From Aliiroseovarius sediminis (lineage in GTDB: Bacteria; Pseudomonadota; Alphaproteobacteria; Rhodobacterales; Rhodobacteraceae), in NCBI RefSeq assembly GCF_022678485.1, contig NZ_JALBYP010000018.1, positions 310,001 to 374,000 of the forward strand: DNA of 64,000 nucleotides. The letters are read 5' to 3'. The notes beneath the pieces were generated by a model. It searched no databases. It saw only the letters and a program-made list of their open reading frames with translations, and had not been told where the DNA came from. Positions 16,354 to 25,829 of the stretch are shown piece by piece. The first letter of the stretch is position 1. Each line of letters opens with the position of its first letter. The translations under genes were made by a program, and so were the position numbers.

Positions 16354-17628
16354 TCACAGCGGGCGGATTTGCAACATCGCGACCCGGTTACCATCGCGCT
16401 TCATGACCTCGAACCTAAAGCCGTGGAAGGAAAACACCTGCCCTTCGTTGGGGATCATCTGGGCTTCGTGGATGACCAGCCCGGCGATGGTGTTGGCCTC
16501 GTCATCGGGAAGGTTCCAGTCATTGGCGCGGTTCAGGTCGCGGATCGTCACTGCGCCATCGACCAGATAATTACCGTCATTGGCGCGTTCGATGTCCAGT
16601 TCGGATTGGTTGTCGAACTCGTCGGTGATTTCGCCGACGATCTCTTCCAGAATGTCCTCAAGCGTGATCAGCCCTTCAAGCGATCCGTATTCATCCACGA
16701 CCAGCGCGAAATGGGTATGGCGGCGCAGGAATTGCCGCATCTGGTCGTCAAGCGTGGTTGTCTCGGGAATGAAATATGGCTTGGTTGCCACTTGCAAGAC
16801 ATCGAATTCGTTGACCGGCTTGCCCTCTGCCTGCGCCGAATACATGGCGCGGCTTAAGTCCTTGGCATGGATCACGCCAATAATGTTTTCCGGCTCGTCG
16901 CGATAGACGGGCAGACGTGTGTGGGGCGAAGCCAATATCTGTTCCAGGATTTCCAACGGTGGGGCCGACGCATCGACCATCTCGATCTGGCTGCGGTGCA
17001 GCATGATTTCCTCAACCGCGCGGTCGCCAAGGTCCAGCGCACCCAGCAGTCGGTCGCGATCCTCTTTTTCGACAGCGCCTTCCGAGTGGCCCAACGCGAT
17101 GGCGCCCATGATTTCCTCGCGCACCGCCAGAATTTGGCTGTCAGGATCGGTTTTCACGCCAAATAGGCTGAGCAATCCGCGCGTGATAACACGCACGGCG
17201 GACACGATGGGTGAAAACAGCAAGATCACAATGGATATCGGCCCCGACGCCTTCGCTGCGGCATCTTCGGGCATGGTGATCGCATAGGTTTTGGGCAGAA
17301 CCTCGGCGAAGATCAGCACCAAAAGCGTCATGACGAGCGTGGCCAGTGCCACGCCGCTGTCACCGAACAACCGGGTAAACAGTGCCGTCGCAAGCGATGT
17401 TGCAAGGATGTTCACAAGGTTGTTGCCCAGCAAGACTGATCCGATCAGCCGCTCGTTATCCTCGGTGATGGACAGGGCGCGTTCAGAGCCGCGGTGGCCC
17501 CGATCCGCACGCGACCGAAGCTTGCCGCGCGATGCCGCCGTCAGGGCCGTTTCAGATCCCGAGAAGAAGGCCGATAGCACCAAAAGGGCGGCAATCGCCC
17601 CGCTGCTGATCCAGAAGCCTGTGTCCAT
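16354..17628 (-). CDS. HlyC/CorC (CNNM)-family membrane protein
   Basis: A 424-residue protein with an N-terminal DUF21 membrane domain of about four helices (roughly residues 5-190), a CBS-domain pair (about 200-325; VVDEYGSLEGLITLEDILEEIVGEI marks the second) and a C-terminal CorC_HlyC transporter-associated domain. Relatives are linked to magnesium/cobalt efflux or divalent-ion resistance. The start at MDTGFW matches the family N-terminus. An in-frame ATG 48 bp further upstream (17676) is the alternative and has a weak GAAAG site. Confidence 0.87.
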   Translation of the reverse strand: MDTGFWISSGAIAALLVLSAFFSGSETALTAASRGKLRSRADRGHRGSERALSITEDNERLIGSVLLGNNLVNILATSLATALFTRLFGDSGVALATLVMTLLVLIFAEVLPKTYAITMPEDAAAKASGPISIVILLFSPIVSAVRVITRGLLSLFGVKTDPDSQILAVREEIMGAIALGHSEGAVEKEDRDRLLGALDLGDRAVEEIMLHRSQIEMVDASAPPLEILEQILASPHTRLPVYRDEPENIIGVIHAKDLSRAMYSAQAEGKPVNEFDVLQVATKPYFIPETTTLDDQMRQFLRRHTHFALVVDEYGSLEGLITLEDILEEIVGEITDEFDNQSELDIERANDGNYLVDGAVTIRDLNRANDWNLPDDEANTIAGLVIHEAQMIPNEGQVFSFHGFRFEVMKRDGNRVAMLQIRPL

Positions 17629-17709
17629 GATGTTCTCGTCTACCTTTTGAATATGTGCCTGTTTATGTCGCGCCATGGGCGCGCTTTCAAGAGATGTGGG
17701 CCGTGGGCG

Positions 17710-18201
17710 TCAACCTGCGCCGATGTTCTTGGCCGCTTGCGCTAGAAGGTCCAGCCCATGTTGCGTAGCTGCGGCGCGCACCTTAGCCCGGCCGCGCGGG
17801 CCGAACTCGACCGTTTGGGTGACGCAACCCGCTTCCGTCGCGACCCCGAAACAGACGCGGCCTTCGGGCTTGTGATCGGACCCGCCCGGCCCGGCGATGC
17901 CGGTAACAGACAGCGCAAGATCGGCGTTCGATGCCGCCAAAGCCCCCTGCGCCATCTCGCCCGCGACCTGTTCCGAGACCGCGCCATGCGCCTCAAGCGT
18001 CGCCTGTTGGACGCCCAGAAGATCGCGCTTGGCGGCGTTGGAATAGGTGATGAAGCCACGATCAAACACGTCCGAGCTGCCCGCCACATCGGTCAGCGAT
18101 GCCCCCACCATGCCGCCCGTGCAGCTTTCGGCACTGGCGATTGTCAGCCCCTTGTGGCGGCATAGCTCAAGCAGGTCGGCGGGTTGGACAGGGTCTTCCA
18201 T
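17710..18201 (-). CDS. CinA-family nicotinamide-nucleotide amidohydrolase
   Basis: A 163-residue stand-alone CinA C-terminal (PncC-type) domain. These enzymes deamidate nicotinamide mononucleotide to nicotinic acid mononucleotide in NAD recycling. Signature blocks are ASAESCTGGMVGASLTDVAG near the start and TGIAGPGG in the middle. The N-terminal COG1058 half of full CinA is absent, as in E. coli YgaD. It is the last gene of a tight minus-strand operon, starting 3 bp after pgpA stops. Confidence 0.9.
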   Translation of the reverse strand: MEDPVQPADLLELCRHKGLTIASAESCTGGMVGASLTDVAGSSDVFDRGFITYSNAAKRDLLGVQQATLEAHGAVSEQVAGEMAQGALAASNADLALSVTGIAGPGGSDHKPEGRVCFGVATEAGCVTQTVEFGPRGRAKVRAAATQHGLDLLAQAAKNIGAG

Positions 18202-18204
18202 GGC

Positions 18205-18705
18205 CTACATCATAAACGCATGAACGCCGTAGGCTGCAAGAATAACCGTGATCGCGGCCGCGATACCGGCATAGACATCGTCCAGCATGACCCCCGTGGC
18301 GTCGCCCCGCCGGTCCGCCGTGCCAATCGGCCCCAGCTTGGTGATGTCAAAGAAGCGAAACGCCAGAAAGCCCACGATCCACCCGGGATACAGGGCCAGA
18401 ATATCGGCGCCCATCATCTTGGCCCCGAACGACACGGGGAACAGCGTGATCCACATGCCCACCACCTCGTCAATCACAACCTCGCCGGGGTCGTGGTTGT
18501 CGGACCCGGCGGTATAAGCCTCGGTCGCTTTCAGGCCAAGGTAATAGGCGACGATGGTCGCTCCGGTCAGGGCAATCGGCCCGCCGATCAGGTGCAGAAG
18601 CCACGCAACGGGCAGAGCGGCCAAGGTGCCCCAGGTGCCCGGCGCGGGTTTCATCAGCCCGGCATAGAAGAAGGTCGCGATCAGCTTTGCGGTCGTTTTT
18701 TGCAT
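18205..18705 (-). CDS. pgpA: Phosphatidylglycerophosphatase A
   Basis: A 166-residue membrane enzyme that dephosphorylates phosphatidylglycerophosphate to phosphatidylglycerol. It shows the PgpA signatures: APGTWGTLAALP near the N-terminus, and the acidic GEVVIDEVVGMW segment that binds metal. There are about four hydrophobic helices. It lies between ispDF and cinA with 3-bp gaps on both sides, so the three are co-transcribed. Confidence 0.92.
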   Translation of the reverse strand: MQKTTAKLIATFFYAGLMKPAPGTWGTLAALPVAWLLHLIGGPIALTGATIVAYYLGLKATEAYTAGSDNHDPGEVVIDEVVGMWITLFPVSFGAKMMGADILALYPGWIVGFLAFRFFDITKLGPIGTADRRGDATGVMLDDVYAGIAAAITVILAAYGVHAFMM

Positions 18706-18708
18706 GGA

Positions 18709-19854
18709 TCAGCCCCCGATCAGCGTGGCCGACGCGATCGCGGCGATGCCTTCGCCGCGTCCGGTAAAGCCCAAACGTTCCGAGGTCGTCGCCTTGACCG
18801 ACACCCGGCCCACCTCGACCCCCATGATATCGGCCAGCCGTTGTCGCATTGCACCCGCGTGGGGCCCGATCTTCGGTTGCTCGCAAATCAGGGTCACATC
18901 GGCATTGGATAGCCGATAGCCGCGCGTGCGGGTCAGTTCGGCCGCGTGGCGCAGGAAAATCTCGCTGTCCGCGCCTTTCCATTGCGCCTCCGAAGGTGGG
19001 AAGTGTCGGCCAATATCGCCTTCTGCCAGCGCGCCATAGATCGCGTCGGTCAGGGCGTGCATCCCCACATCGGCGTCGGAATGGCCTTTCAGGGCGCGGT
19101 CATGCGGAACGCGGATGCCGCACAGGATGACGTGATCGCCATCTTCAAACGCATGCACGTCAAACCCGTTGCCCAGACGAATATCCATGGCCTGTTCCTT
19201 TGTCCTGTCGCCGATCAACCGCTCGGCCCGGGCGAAATCGTCGGGCGTGGTGATCTTCAAGTTGCTCTCATCGCCCATCGTGATGGTAACGTCCAGCCCA
19301 GCCAGCCGGGCGACCTCGACATCATCCGCCGCGCTGCCTTCGTGGGCGCGGTGAGCGGTAAGGATCGGGGCGAAGTGAAAGCCTTGCGGCGTTTGCGCGC
19401 GATAAAGCCCATCACGCGGCTGGGTGCCGGTCACGCGCCCGTCTTCCCCACGCCACAGCGCATCGGTGACGGGCAGTGCAGGGGCCGCGCCCTTCGCGTC
19501 CGCCAGCGCCTCGATCACGCCGTCAATCACGGTCGCGCTAACCAGCGGGCGGGCCACATCGTGGATCAGCACAAGGTCGGGCGGGTCATCGGCCAGCGCC
19601 TCAAGCCCCGCCAGAACGCTGGCATCCCGCGTGGCGCCGCCGTGGATCACCTGAACCCCCGGAACGGCCTGCGCGTGGGTGTGATCGTCGGGATGAATGA
19701 CCAGCAGGCAGCGAGAAATTCTTGGGTGACGTTGAAATGCCGTCAACGTGTGCAGCGCGACCGGAGCACCGGCAATCGTGCGCCATTGCTTGGGCAACCC
19801 CGTCCCGGCACGGGTGCCGCGCCCGGCGGCGACGATGATGGCAGCAATTTCCAT
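18709..19854 (-). CDS. ispDF: Bifunctional MEP cytidylyltransferase / MECDP synthase
   Basis: Fused enzyme of the non-mevalonate isoprenoid pathway. Residues 1 to about 215 are IspD ([19 protein letters not shown] nucleotide-binding start), which makes CDP-methylerythritol. Residues from about 223 are IspF, with metal-binding DVHAF and the [16 protein letters not shown] block. IspE is not in the fusion, as usual for alphaproteobacterial IspDF. I chose ATG 19854; a GTG two codons earlier is possible. It is the first gene of the ispDF-pgpA-cinA operon and divergent from dusB. Confidence 0.95.
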   Translation of the reverse strand: MEIAAIIVAAGRGTRAGTGLPKQWRTIAGAPVALHTLTAFQRHPRISRCLLVIHPDDHTHAQAVPGVQVIHGGATRDASVLAGLEALADDPPDLVLIHDVARPLVSATVIDGVIEALADAKGAAPALPVTDALWRGEDGRVTGTQPRDGLYRAQTPQGFHFAPILTAHRAHEGSAADDVEVARLAGLDVTITMGDESNLKITTPDDFARAERLIGDRTKEQAMDIRLGNGFDVHAFEDGDHVILCGIRVPHDRALKGHSDADVGMHALTDAIYGALAEGDIGRHFPPSEAQWKGADSEIFLRHAAELTRTRGYRLSNADVTLICEQPKIGPHAGAMRQRLADIMGVEVGRVSVKATTSERLGFTGRGEGIAAIASATLIGG

Positions 19855-20020
19855 GGGCACTGTTTAGGCGTTGGTGAAAAAAAGGACAATGGGGGCAGGG
19901 ATGGCCGAAAATACTGCTCAAAAAATAGGCAGAATTTAAAACCAGTCCTCGCTTACCGTGCCAGGAGTTGATATTTCGCAGGGTGTCACGCAGCCTGCGC
20001 GTGTTGCACAAGGATTAGGC

Positions 20021-21001
20021 ATGTCGATCGGATCAGATAACCTGTGTCTTGACCCTCCGGTTCTTCTGGCCCCGATGGCCGGGATCACCGACCTGCCGTT
20101 TCGCAATCTGGTCAGCGGCTTCGGCGCGGGGCTGGTGGTATCAGAGATGGTGGCAAGCCAGGAGATGGTGCAGGCCAAACCCGGCGTGCGCGAACGGGCC
20201 GAGCTGGGCTTTGGGCACGCAAACACTGCCGTTCAACTGGCCGCGCGCGATATCTACTGGGCGGGCGAGGCCGCGCGCATGGTTGAACAGAACGGCGCCC
20301 GGATCATCGACATCAACATGGGATGCCCCGCCCGAAAGGTGGTAGGGGGCATGTCGGGCTCGGCGCTGATGCGCGATCTGGACCACGCACTCCGCTTGAT
20401 CGAGGCAATCGTGGGCGCAGTGTCCACCCCGGTGACGTTGAAAACCCGGCTGGGATGGGACGATGACAGCCTGAACGCCGCAACACTCGCGCAGCGCGCC
20501 GAGGCGGCTGGCATCAAGATGATCACCATTCACGGCCGCACAAGATGTCAGTTCTACAAGGGACGGGCCAACTGGGCTGCGATCCGGGCGGTCAAAGACG
20601 CCGTAGGCATCCCGGTCATTGCCAATGGCGACATCGTGGACACGCAAACCGCCCGTCAGGCGCTGGCAGACAGTGGCGCGGATGGGGTGATGATCGGGCG
20701 CGGCGCAGGTGGGCGCCCGTGGCTGCTGGCACAGGTCGCGCATGACCTTTGGGGCACCCCCTCGCCAACCATTCCGCAAGGTGACGCGCTGGCGCAAATG
20801 GTCACTGACCACTACCGCGCCAGTCTTGATTTTTATGGCCCCGATCTGGGCGCGCGGGTGATCCGCAAACATCTGGGCTGGTATATGGATGATGCAGGCA
20901 CTGATCCGGATCTGCGCCGCCGCATCCTGTCCTCGCGCAATACCGCCGAGGTTCAGGCCATGCTGCCCGACGCCATCACCACCGAACGGCGCGCGGCATG
21001 A
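20021..21001 (+). CDS. dusB: tRNA-dihydrouridine synthase B
   Basis: Flavin enzyme that reduces uridines in the tRNA D-loop. The 326-residue product has the Dus TIM barrel: LLAPMAGITDLPFR at the N-terminus, the catalytic cysteine in NMGCPARKV, and ITIHGRTR with IANGDI for FMN/RNA contact. Known as nifR3 in Rhodobacter, where it heads the ntrBC operon exactly as here. AAGGA lies 7 bases before ATG 20021, so the longer frame from 19958 is not used. It overlaps ntrB by 4 bases. Confidence 0.95.
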   Translation: MSIGSDNLCLDPPVLLAPMAGITDLPFRNLVSGFGAGLVVSEMVASQEMVQAKPGVRERAELGFGHANTAVQLAARDIYWAGEAARMVEQNGARIIDINMGCPARKVVGGMSGSALMRDLDHALRLIEAIVGAVSTPVTLKTRLGWDDDSLNAATLAQRAEAAGIKMITIHGRTRCQFYKGRANWAAIRAVKDAVGIPVIANGDIVDTQTARQALADSGADGVMIGRGAGGRPWLLAQVAHDLWGTPSPTIPQGDALAQMVTDHYRASLDFYGPDLGARVIRKHLGWYMDDAGTDPDLRRRILSSRNTAEVQAMLPDAITTERRAA

Positions 21002-22092
21002 GGGGCGACGCGCATCTTTGGGCGGCCCTGCCCGTGCCGGCGCTGGAGCTGGACGGGGCAGGCAATGTGCTGCGCCTGAACGGCGCGGGCGAGGCGTTCC
21101 TGAACCTGTCTGAACGCAGCCTGCGCGGGGCGCCGGTGCAGGCACGGCTGGCGTTCTCGGGCGATGTCGAGGGCGCGATTGCGCGGGTGCGCCGCTCGGG
21201 CGGGTCATATTTCGTGGACGGGGCGCAACTGCGGCTTGGCGATGGCCCGACGCGCGAGGTGAACGTGCAAATTGCCTGCCTGCCAGACGCGACGGGGGCG
21301 CAGGATAGGGCGCAGGAACATGTGCTGGTCCTGTTGCAACCGCGCAGTGGGGCCGAGCATCTGGGCTGGGTCCAGGGTGCGACCGTGGCGGCACGTCAGG
21401 CGATCGGCATGGCCGAGATGCTGGCCCATGAAATCAAGAACCCGCTGGCCGGGATCACCGGGGCTGCGCAACTTCTGGCCATGTCGCTGCCGCCCGAGGA
21501 TCGCGAAATGACCGACTTGATCGTGGCCGAAAGCCGCCGGGTGGTGGCGCTGCTTGACCAAGTGGAGCAGTTCGGCGATTTGCGCCCGCCCGCTTGCCAA
21601 CCCGTGAACATCCACGACATTCTTGATCGCGCCCGCGCCACGGCGCAGGTGGGGTTTGCGCAGGGCATGACGATCTCTGTCGCCTATGATCCGTCGCTGC
21701 CGGATGTTTGGGTGGATGGCGACCAGATGCAGCAAGTCTTTCTGAACCTCCTTAAAAATGCCGCCGAAGCGTGTCGTGGCACGGGTCAGATCACCCTGCG
21801 CACGTTTTACGAGGGGGGGTTGCGCCTGCGGCGACCGGGCGGCGCACAGGCCAGCCTGCCGCTTCAGGTCGAGGTGTCTGATACCGGCCCCGGCTTGCCG
21901 CCCGATATTGCTGAACACGTCTTCGACCCCTTCGTATCGGGCCGCGAAAACGGGACCGGGCTTGGCCTTGCGCTGGTGTCGAAAATCCTTGGGGACCACG
22001 GCGCGCTGATCTCGGTGGACAGCCAGCCGGGGCGGACGGTGTTTCGGATCTCGTTGCCCGTGACACCCCCGGACAACCACGAGAAGGATTGA
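20998..22092 (+). CDS. ntrB: Nitrogen-regulation sensor histidine kinase NtrB
   Basis: A 364-residue cytosolic kinase/phosphatase that sets NtrC phosphorylation in response to PII. It has an N-terminal PAS domain (about 10-130), a HisKA box with phospho-acceptor H144 in [11 protein letters not shown], and a HATPase domain with N-box [10 protein letters not shown]1 DTGPGLP and G2 GTGLGLALV. No transmembrane segment is present, as expected for NtrB. The ATGA overlap with dusB indicates translational coupling, and the stop is 2 bp before the ntrC ATG. Confidence 0.95.
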   Translation: MRGDAHLWAALPVPALELDGAGNVLRLNGAGEAFLNLSERSLRGAPVQARLAFSGDVEGAIARVRRSGGSYFVDGAQLRLGDGPTREVNVQIACLPDATGAQDRAQEHVLVLLQPRSGAEHLGWVQGATVAARQAIGMAEMLAHEIKNPLAGITGAAQLLAMSLPPEDREMTDLIVAESRRVVALLDQVEQFGDLRPPACQPVNIHDILDRARATAQVGFAQGMTISVAYDPSLPDVWVDGDQMQQVFLNLLKNAAEACRGTGQITLRTFYEGGLRLRRPGGAQASLPLQVEVSDTGPGLPPDIAEHVFDPFVSGRENGTGLGLALVSKILGDHGALISVDSQPGRTVFRISLPVTPPDNHEKD

Positions 22093-22094
22093 CC

Positions 22095-23477
22095 ATGGAC
22101 GGAACCGTTCTTGTTGCCGATGACGACCGCACGATCCGCACCGTGCTGACACAGGCCTTGACCCGCGCGGGGTGCCGGGTGCACGCAACGGGCTCGATGG
22201 TTACGCTGATGCGCTGGGTGGACGAGGGGCGCGGGGATGTCGTGATCTCGGATGTCGTGATGCCCGATGGAAACGGGCTCGAGGCTTTGCCGCAGATCGT
22301 CCAGCGCCGCCCCGATTTGCCCGTAATCGTGATCTCGGCGCAGAACACGATCATGACCGCCATTCAGGCCGCCGAGGGCGCGGCGTTCGACTATCTGCCC
22401 AAGCCCTTCGATCTGCCCGACCTGATGAAACGCACTGCAAAGGCGTTAGAACGCAAACGGCTGCGACCCGGTGCGCGGGGGGGGGATGATGGCGTCGCCG
22501 CCGAGATTGACGATATCTCCGACTTGCCCCTGATCGGACACAGCCCCGCGATGCAGACGCTTTATCGTCTGGTCGCGCGGGTGGTGAATACTGATCTGCC
22601 GGTGCTGATCACGGGGGAAAGCGGCACCGGAAAATCCCTGATCGCGCGGGCGCTGCATGATTATTCGGACAGGCGCGCGGCACCGTTCGTCGTGGCGACT
22701 CCGGATGACCTGACTCCGGCGGGCGGGGTCGAAGCTGCCCTGCGCCGCGCCGGGGCCGGAACTATCGTTTTTGACGGGGTGGAAGATTCTGACCCCGATC
22801 TACAGGCGCGGCTGTCGCGGGCGATTGACAAGATGGACTCCGATGCGCCGCGACTGGTTGCCATATCGCAGGGGGATCTGGCCGACGCTGCGGCGCAGGG
22901 GATTTTTCGCGATGATCTTTATTACCGGCTGGCGGGTGTCGTGATCGCCGTGCCCAGCCTGCGCGAGCGTTTGGACGACATCGCGGCGCTGTCCGATCAC
23001 TTCCTAACGCACGCCAGCCGCGACGAACGCCCCCCCCGGCAGTTTTCAGCCGACGCGGTCAAGGCCCTTCGCCGCTTTGTCTGGCCGGGCAATCTGCGCG
23101 AGCTTGAGAACCTTGTGAACCGATTGGCGGTGACCAGCGCGGATGACGAAATCGCGGCGGCCGAGGTGGAAATGGCCCTGACAGGGGCTGCGCAATCGCC
23201 TGCACATACGCTCAATCTTGCCGATGAACGCCTGTCGGATGCGGTCGGGCGGCATCTGCAACGCTATTTCGACCTGCATCAGGGAACGCTGCCTCCGCCG
23301 GGTCTGTATCAACGGATTCTGCGCGAAGTCGAGCTTCCGCTAATCCAGATTGCCCTTGATGCGACCGGCGGCAATCAGGCCAGATCTGCCGATTTGCTGG
23401 GCATCAACCGCAATACCTTGCGAAAAAAGATCACCGAGTTGGAAATCGAGGTGACACGCCGCCGCAAGTTGATGTAA
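22095..23477 (+). CDS. ntrC: Nitrogen response regulator NtrC, RpoN-independent type
   Basis: A 460-residue response regulator with receiver phospho-acceptor D53 (DVVMPDG), an AAA+ domain with Walker A GESGTGKS at about 174-181, and a C-terminal Fis-type helix-turn-helix ([15 protein letters not shown]). The GAFTGA loop that contacts sigma-54, and the segment around it, are missing: after FVVAT the chain goes straight through [19 protein letters not shown] to the Walker B region. Walker B itself reads IVFDGVED, without the usual DE pair. Rhodobacter capsulatus NtrC shares this lack and works with sigma-70 polymerase. AAGGA precedes ATG 22095. Confidence 0.95.
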   Translation: MDGTVLVADDDRTIRTVLTQALTRAGCRVHATGSMVTLMRWVDEGRGDVVISDVVMPDGNGLEALPQIVQRRPDLPVIVISAQNTIMTAIQAAEGAAFDYLPKPFDLPDLMKRTAKALERKRLRPGARGGDDGVAAEIDDISDLPLIGHSPAMQTLYRLVARVVNTDLPVLITGESGTGKSLIARALHDYSDRRAAPFVVATPDDLTPAGGVEAALRRAGAGTIVFDGVEDSDPDLQARLSRAIDKMDSDAPRLVAISQGDLADAAAQGIFRDDLYYRLAGVVIAVPSLRERLDDIAALSDHFLTHASRDERPPRQFSADAVKALRRFVWPGNLRELENLVNRLAVTSADDEIAAAEVEMALTGAAQSPAHTLNLADERLSDAVGRHLQRYFDLHQGTLPPPGLYQRILREVELPLIQIALDATGGNQARSADLLGINRNTLRKKITELEIEVTRRRKLM

Positions 23478-23567
23478 AAGGGCAACATAGCGTGGCAATC
23501 GGGCACAAGACCCGACCACACAGGCGGTCGCCGCGGTAACGCGGCCAAGAAGCGTAAGGGCGAGCAA

Positions 23568-25829
23568 GTGGCGCGACGCGCGATACGGAAGTCAAGGTTG
23601 GACCAATACCTGTCCATGCGCCGTTGGCGCAGGTTCAGATCCTTGGGTGCCTTTGGAATGGTGGTGCTGGGACCGGTTCTGGTCATCGTCACCTTCATGA
23701 CCCTTGGTCCCTTTGCCCAACGTGCCGACAGCAATACGCTGCGGCTGATCCTTCTGGCCGATGCGGTCTATGTGATTTTGACGGCGGGGCTGGTGCTGGC
23801 GGGTGTCAGTCGCATGATCGTCGCACGCCGACAGGAAAGCGCGGGGTCGCGTTTGCATCTGCGGCTGACGATGGTGTTCGCGGTCCTTGCGCTTAGCCCG
23901 ACGATCCTTGTGGCCATCTTCGCGATGCTGACCCTGAACATGGGGTTAGAAGGGTGGTTTTCTGATCGGGTAAGCACCGTCGTTGGCAACTCACTTTCCG
24001 CCGCGCAGGCATACAAGCAGGAAAGCCGGGACGGATTGGTGCAGGACGGCCAGGCCATCGCACAGTTTCTGGAACGCCAGCGGGAAACTCAGGCGCTATT
24101 GACGGATGCCGAGCTTGGCTCGCTTCTGACGCAGGGGCAATCGCGCATCCAGCGCGGTTTGCGCGAAGCCTATGTGATCGATGCCAATGGCATCATCCGG
24201 GTCCGGGGCGGGGGGTCATACCTTTTTGATTATGAACAACCCACTAAAGTCGACCTTGACCGCGCGCTGGCAGGCGAAACCGTGGTGATCGAAGACTGGC
24301 GGAACAACGAGTTTCGCGTGCTGATGAAGCTGGACGGTTTCCCGGATCACCTGATCCAACTGACCCGTGATGTAAATGGCGAAATCCTAGATCTTGTCGA
24401 TGAAACGCAAGAAGCCGCGCGGGTCTATAACCAGTTGGAGTCCCAGCGCGGGCAGCGCCTGTTCCAATTTGGCCTGATTTATCTGGGCTTTGCAGTCATT
24501 TTGATTTTGGCCGCGATCTGGATGGGAATGTCGTTTGCCGAACGTCTGGCCCGCCCTGTGGGGCGGCTTGCGGGTGCCGCGCAGCGCGTCGGCCGCGGTG
24601 ATCTGGACGTACGGGTGATTGAAGAAGAGGGCGACGACGAAATCGCGATGCTGGGGCGATATTTCAACAAGATGACCATTCAGCTGAAAGCGCAGCGCGA
24701 ACGCCTTTTGGAAAACACCGAACAGATCGAACGTCGCCGCCGCCTGTTTGACAGTGTCCTTGGGTCGGTAACGGGCGGCGTGATCGGGCTGAATGCCGAC
24801 GGGCAGGTGACGTTCGTGAACCGCGCCGCCGAAGATGTGCTGGCGGTCAGCGACGAGGCCGTGCAGGCGCATGAGCTTTCGCTGGTCGTGCCTGAATTCC
24901 AACCCCTCTTGGACGAGGTCGCATCCGGCGGGCGCGAAACCGCTCAGACTGAGCTTCGCCTGTCGCGCAGCGGTAAGCAGGAAAATCTGCTGGTGCGGAT
25001 CGCCACGCGGCGTAATCGTGATGGTGGGCTAGAAGGATATGTGGTTGCATTCGACGATGTAACGGATCTTGTGTCTGCCCAGCGGATGGCCGCCTGGGGC
25101 GATGTCGCTCGCCGCATTGCGCATGAAATCAAGAACCCGCTGACCCCGATCCAACTGTCCGCGGAACGCATAAAGCGCAAGTTCAGCCGGGTGGACGGGA
25201 TCGACGTCGAGGCTTTGGAACAATACACCGACGTGATCGTGCGCCAGACCAATGACTTGCGCCGGATTGTCGATGAATTCTCCAAATTTGCGCGAATGCC
25301 GGAACCCGAACGCCGCTCGACCGACATTGTAAAATTGGTTCGCGATGCGGTGGTGTTGCAACAGGCCGGGCAGGAAGGCGTGGCCATTCGAGCGGGTATT
25401 CTGGACGGGCCCATTGAGGTCGAGATTGACGCAACCATGATCGGGCAGGCGTTGACAAACCTGATCAAGAACGCGGGAGAAGCCATTGAAACTTTGCAGG
25501 AAACCGGTGCGCCCGAGGGTCATTCGCCCGAAATACGTGTGGATATGGTGCCCGTAAAGGGCGGGATCGAGGTTACGATTGCTGACAACGGTATCGGTCT
25601 GCCGGAAGACCGCGCGCGCCTGTTCGAGCCTTACGTGACCACGCGCGACAAAGGCACTGGATTGGGGCTTCCGATTGTTAAGAAAATTATTGAAGAGCAT
25701 GGCGGGCGCCTGACATTGGAAGACGCGCCCGCCTTTGATCCAAACGACACGCATCGTGGCGCGATGGCACGTGTATTCCTGCCCGCCGATACCGGGCAAA
25801 CAGAGCAGTCAAAAAGGGGGGCAGCATGA
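23568..25829 (+). CDS. ntrY: Membrane sensor kinase NtrY
   Basis: A 753-residue sensor of the NtrYX system, linked to nitrogen metabolism, redox state and envelope control in alphaproteobacteria. About three N-terminal helices come before residue 130, then a periplasmic region to about 290, another helix (about 298-320), a HAMP domain, PAS (about 390-490), HisKA with H519 in [13 protein letters not shown], and a HATPase domain (NLIKNAGEA, DNGIGLP, GTGLGLPIV). Translation starts at GTG with AAGGG upstream. It follows ntrC by 90 bp (a small GC hairpin lies at about 23530-23545) and overlaps ntrX by 4 bases. Confidence 0.94.
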   Translation: MARRAIRKSRLDQYLSMRRWRRFRSLGAFGMVVLGPVLVIVTFMTLGPFAQRADSNTLRLILLADAVYVILTAGLVLAGVSRMIVARRQESAGSRLHLRLTMVFAVLALSPTILVAIFAMLTLNMGLEGWFSDRVSTVVGNSLSAAQAYKQESRDGLVQDGQAIAQFLERQRETQALLTDAELGSLLTQGQSRIQRGLREAYVIDANGIIRVRGGGSYLFDYEQPTKVDLDRALAGETVVIEDWRNNEFRVLMKLDGFPDHLIQLTRDVNGEILDLVDETQEAARVYNQLESQRGQRLFQFGLIYLGFAVILILAAIWMGMSFAERLARPVGRLAGAAQRVGRGDLDVRVIEEEGDDEIAMLGRYFNKMTIQLKAQRERLLENTEQIERRRRLFDSVLGSVTGGVIGLNADGQVTFVNRAAEDVLAVSDEAVQAHELSLVVPEFQPLLDEVASGGRETAQTELRLSRSGKQENLLVRIATRRNRDGGLEGYVVAFDDVTDLVSAQRMAAWGDVARRIAHEIKNPLTPIQLSAERIKRKFSRVDGIDVEALEQYTDVIVRQTNDLRRIVDEFSKFARMPEPERRSTDIVKLVRDAVVLQQAGQEGVAIRAGILDGPIEVEIDATMIGQALTNLIKNAGEAIETLQETGAPEGHSPEIRVDMVPVKGGIEVTIADNGIGLPEDRARLFEPYVTTRDKGTGLGLPIVKKIIEEHGGRLTLEDAPAFDPNDTHRGAMARVFLPADTGQTEQSKRGAA

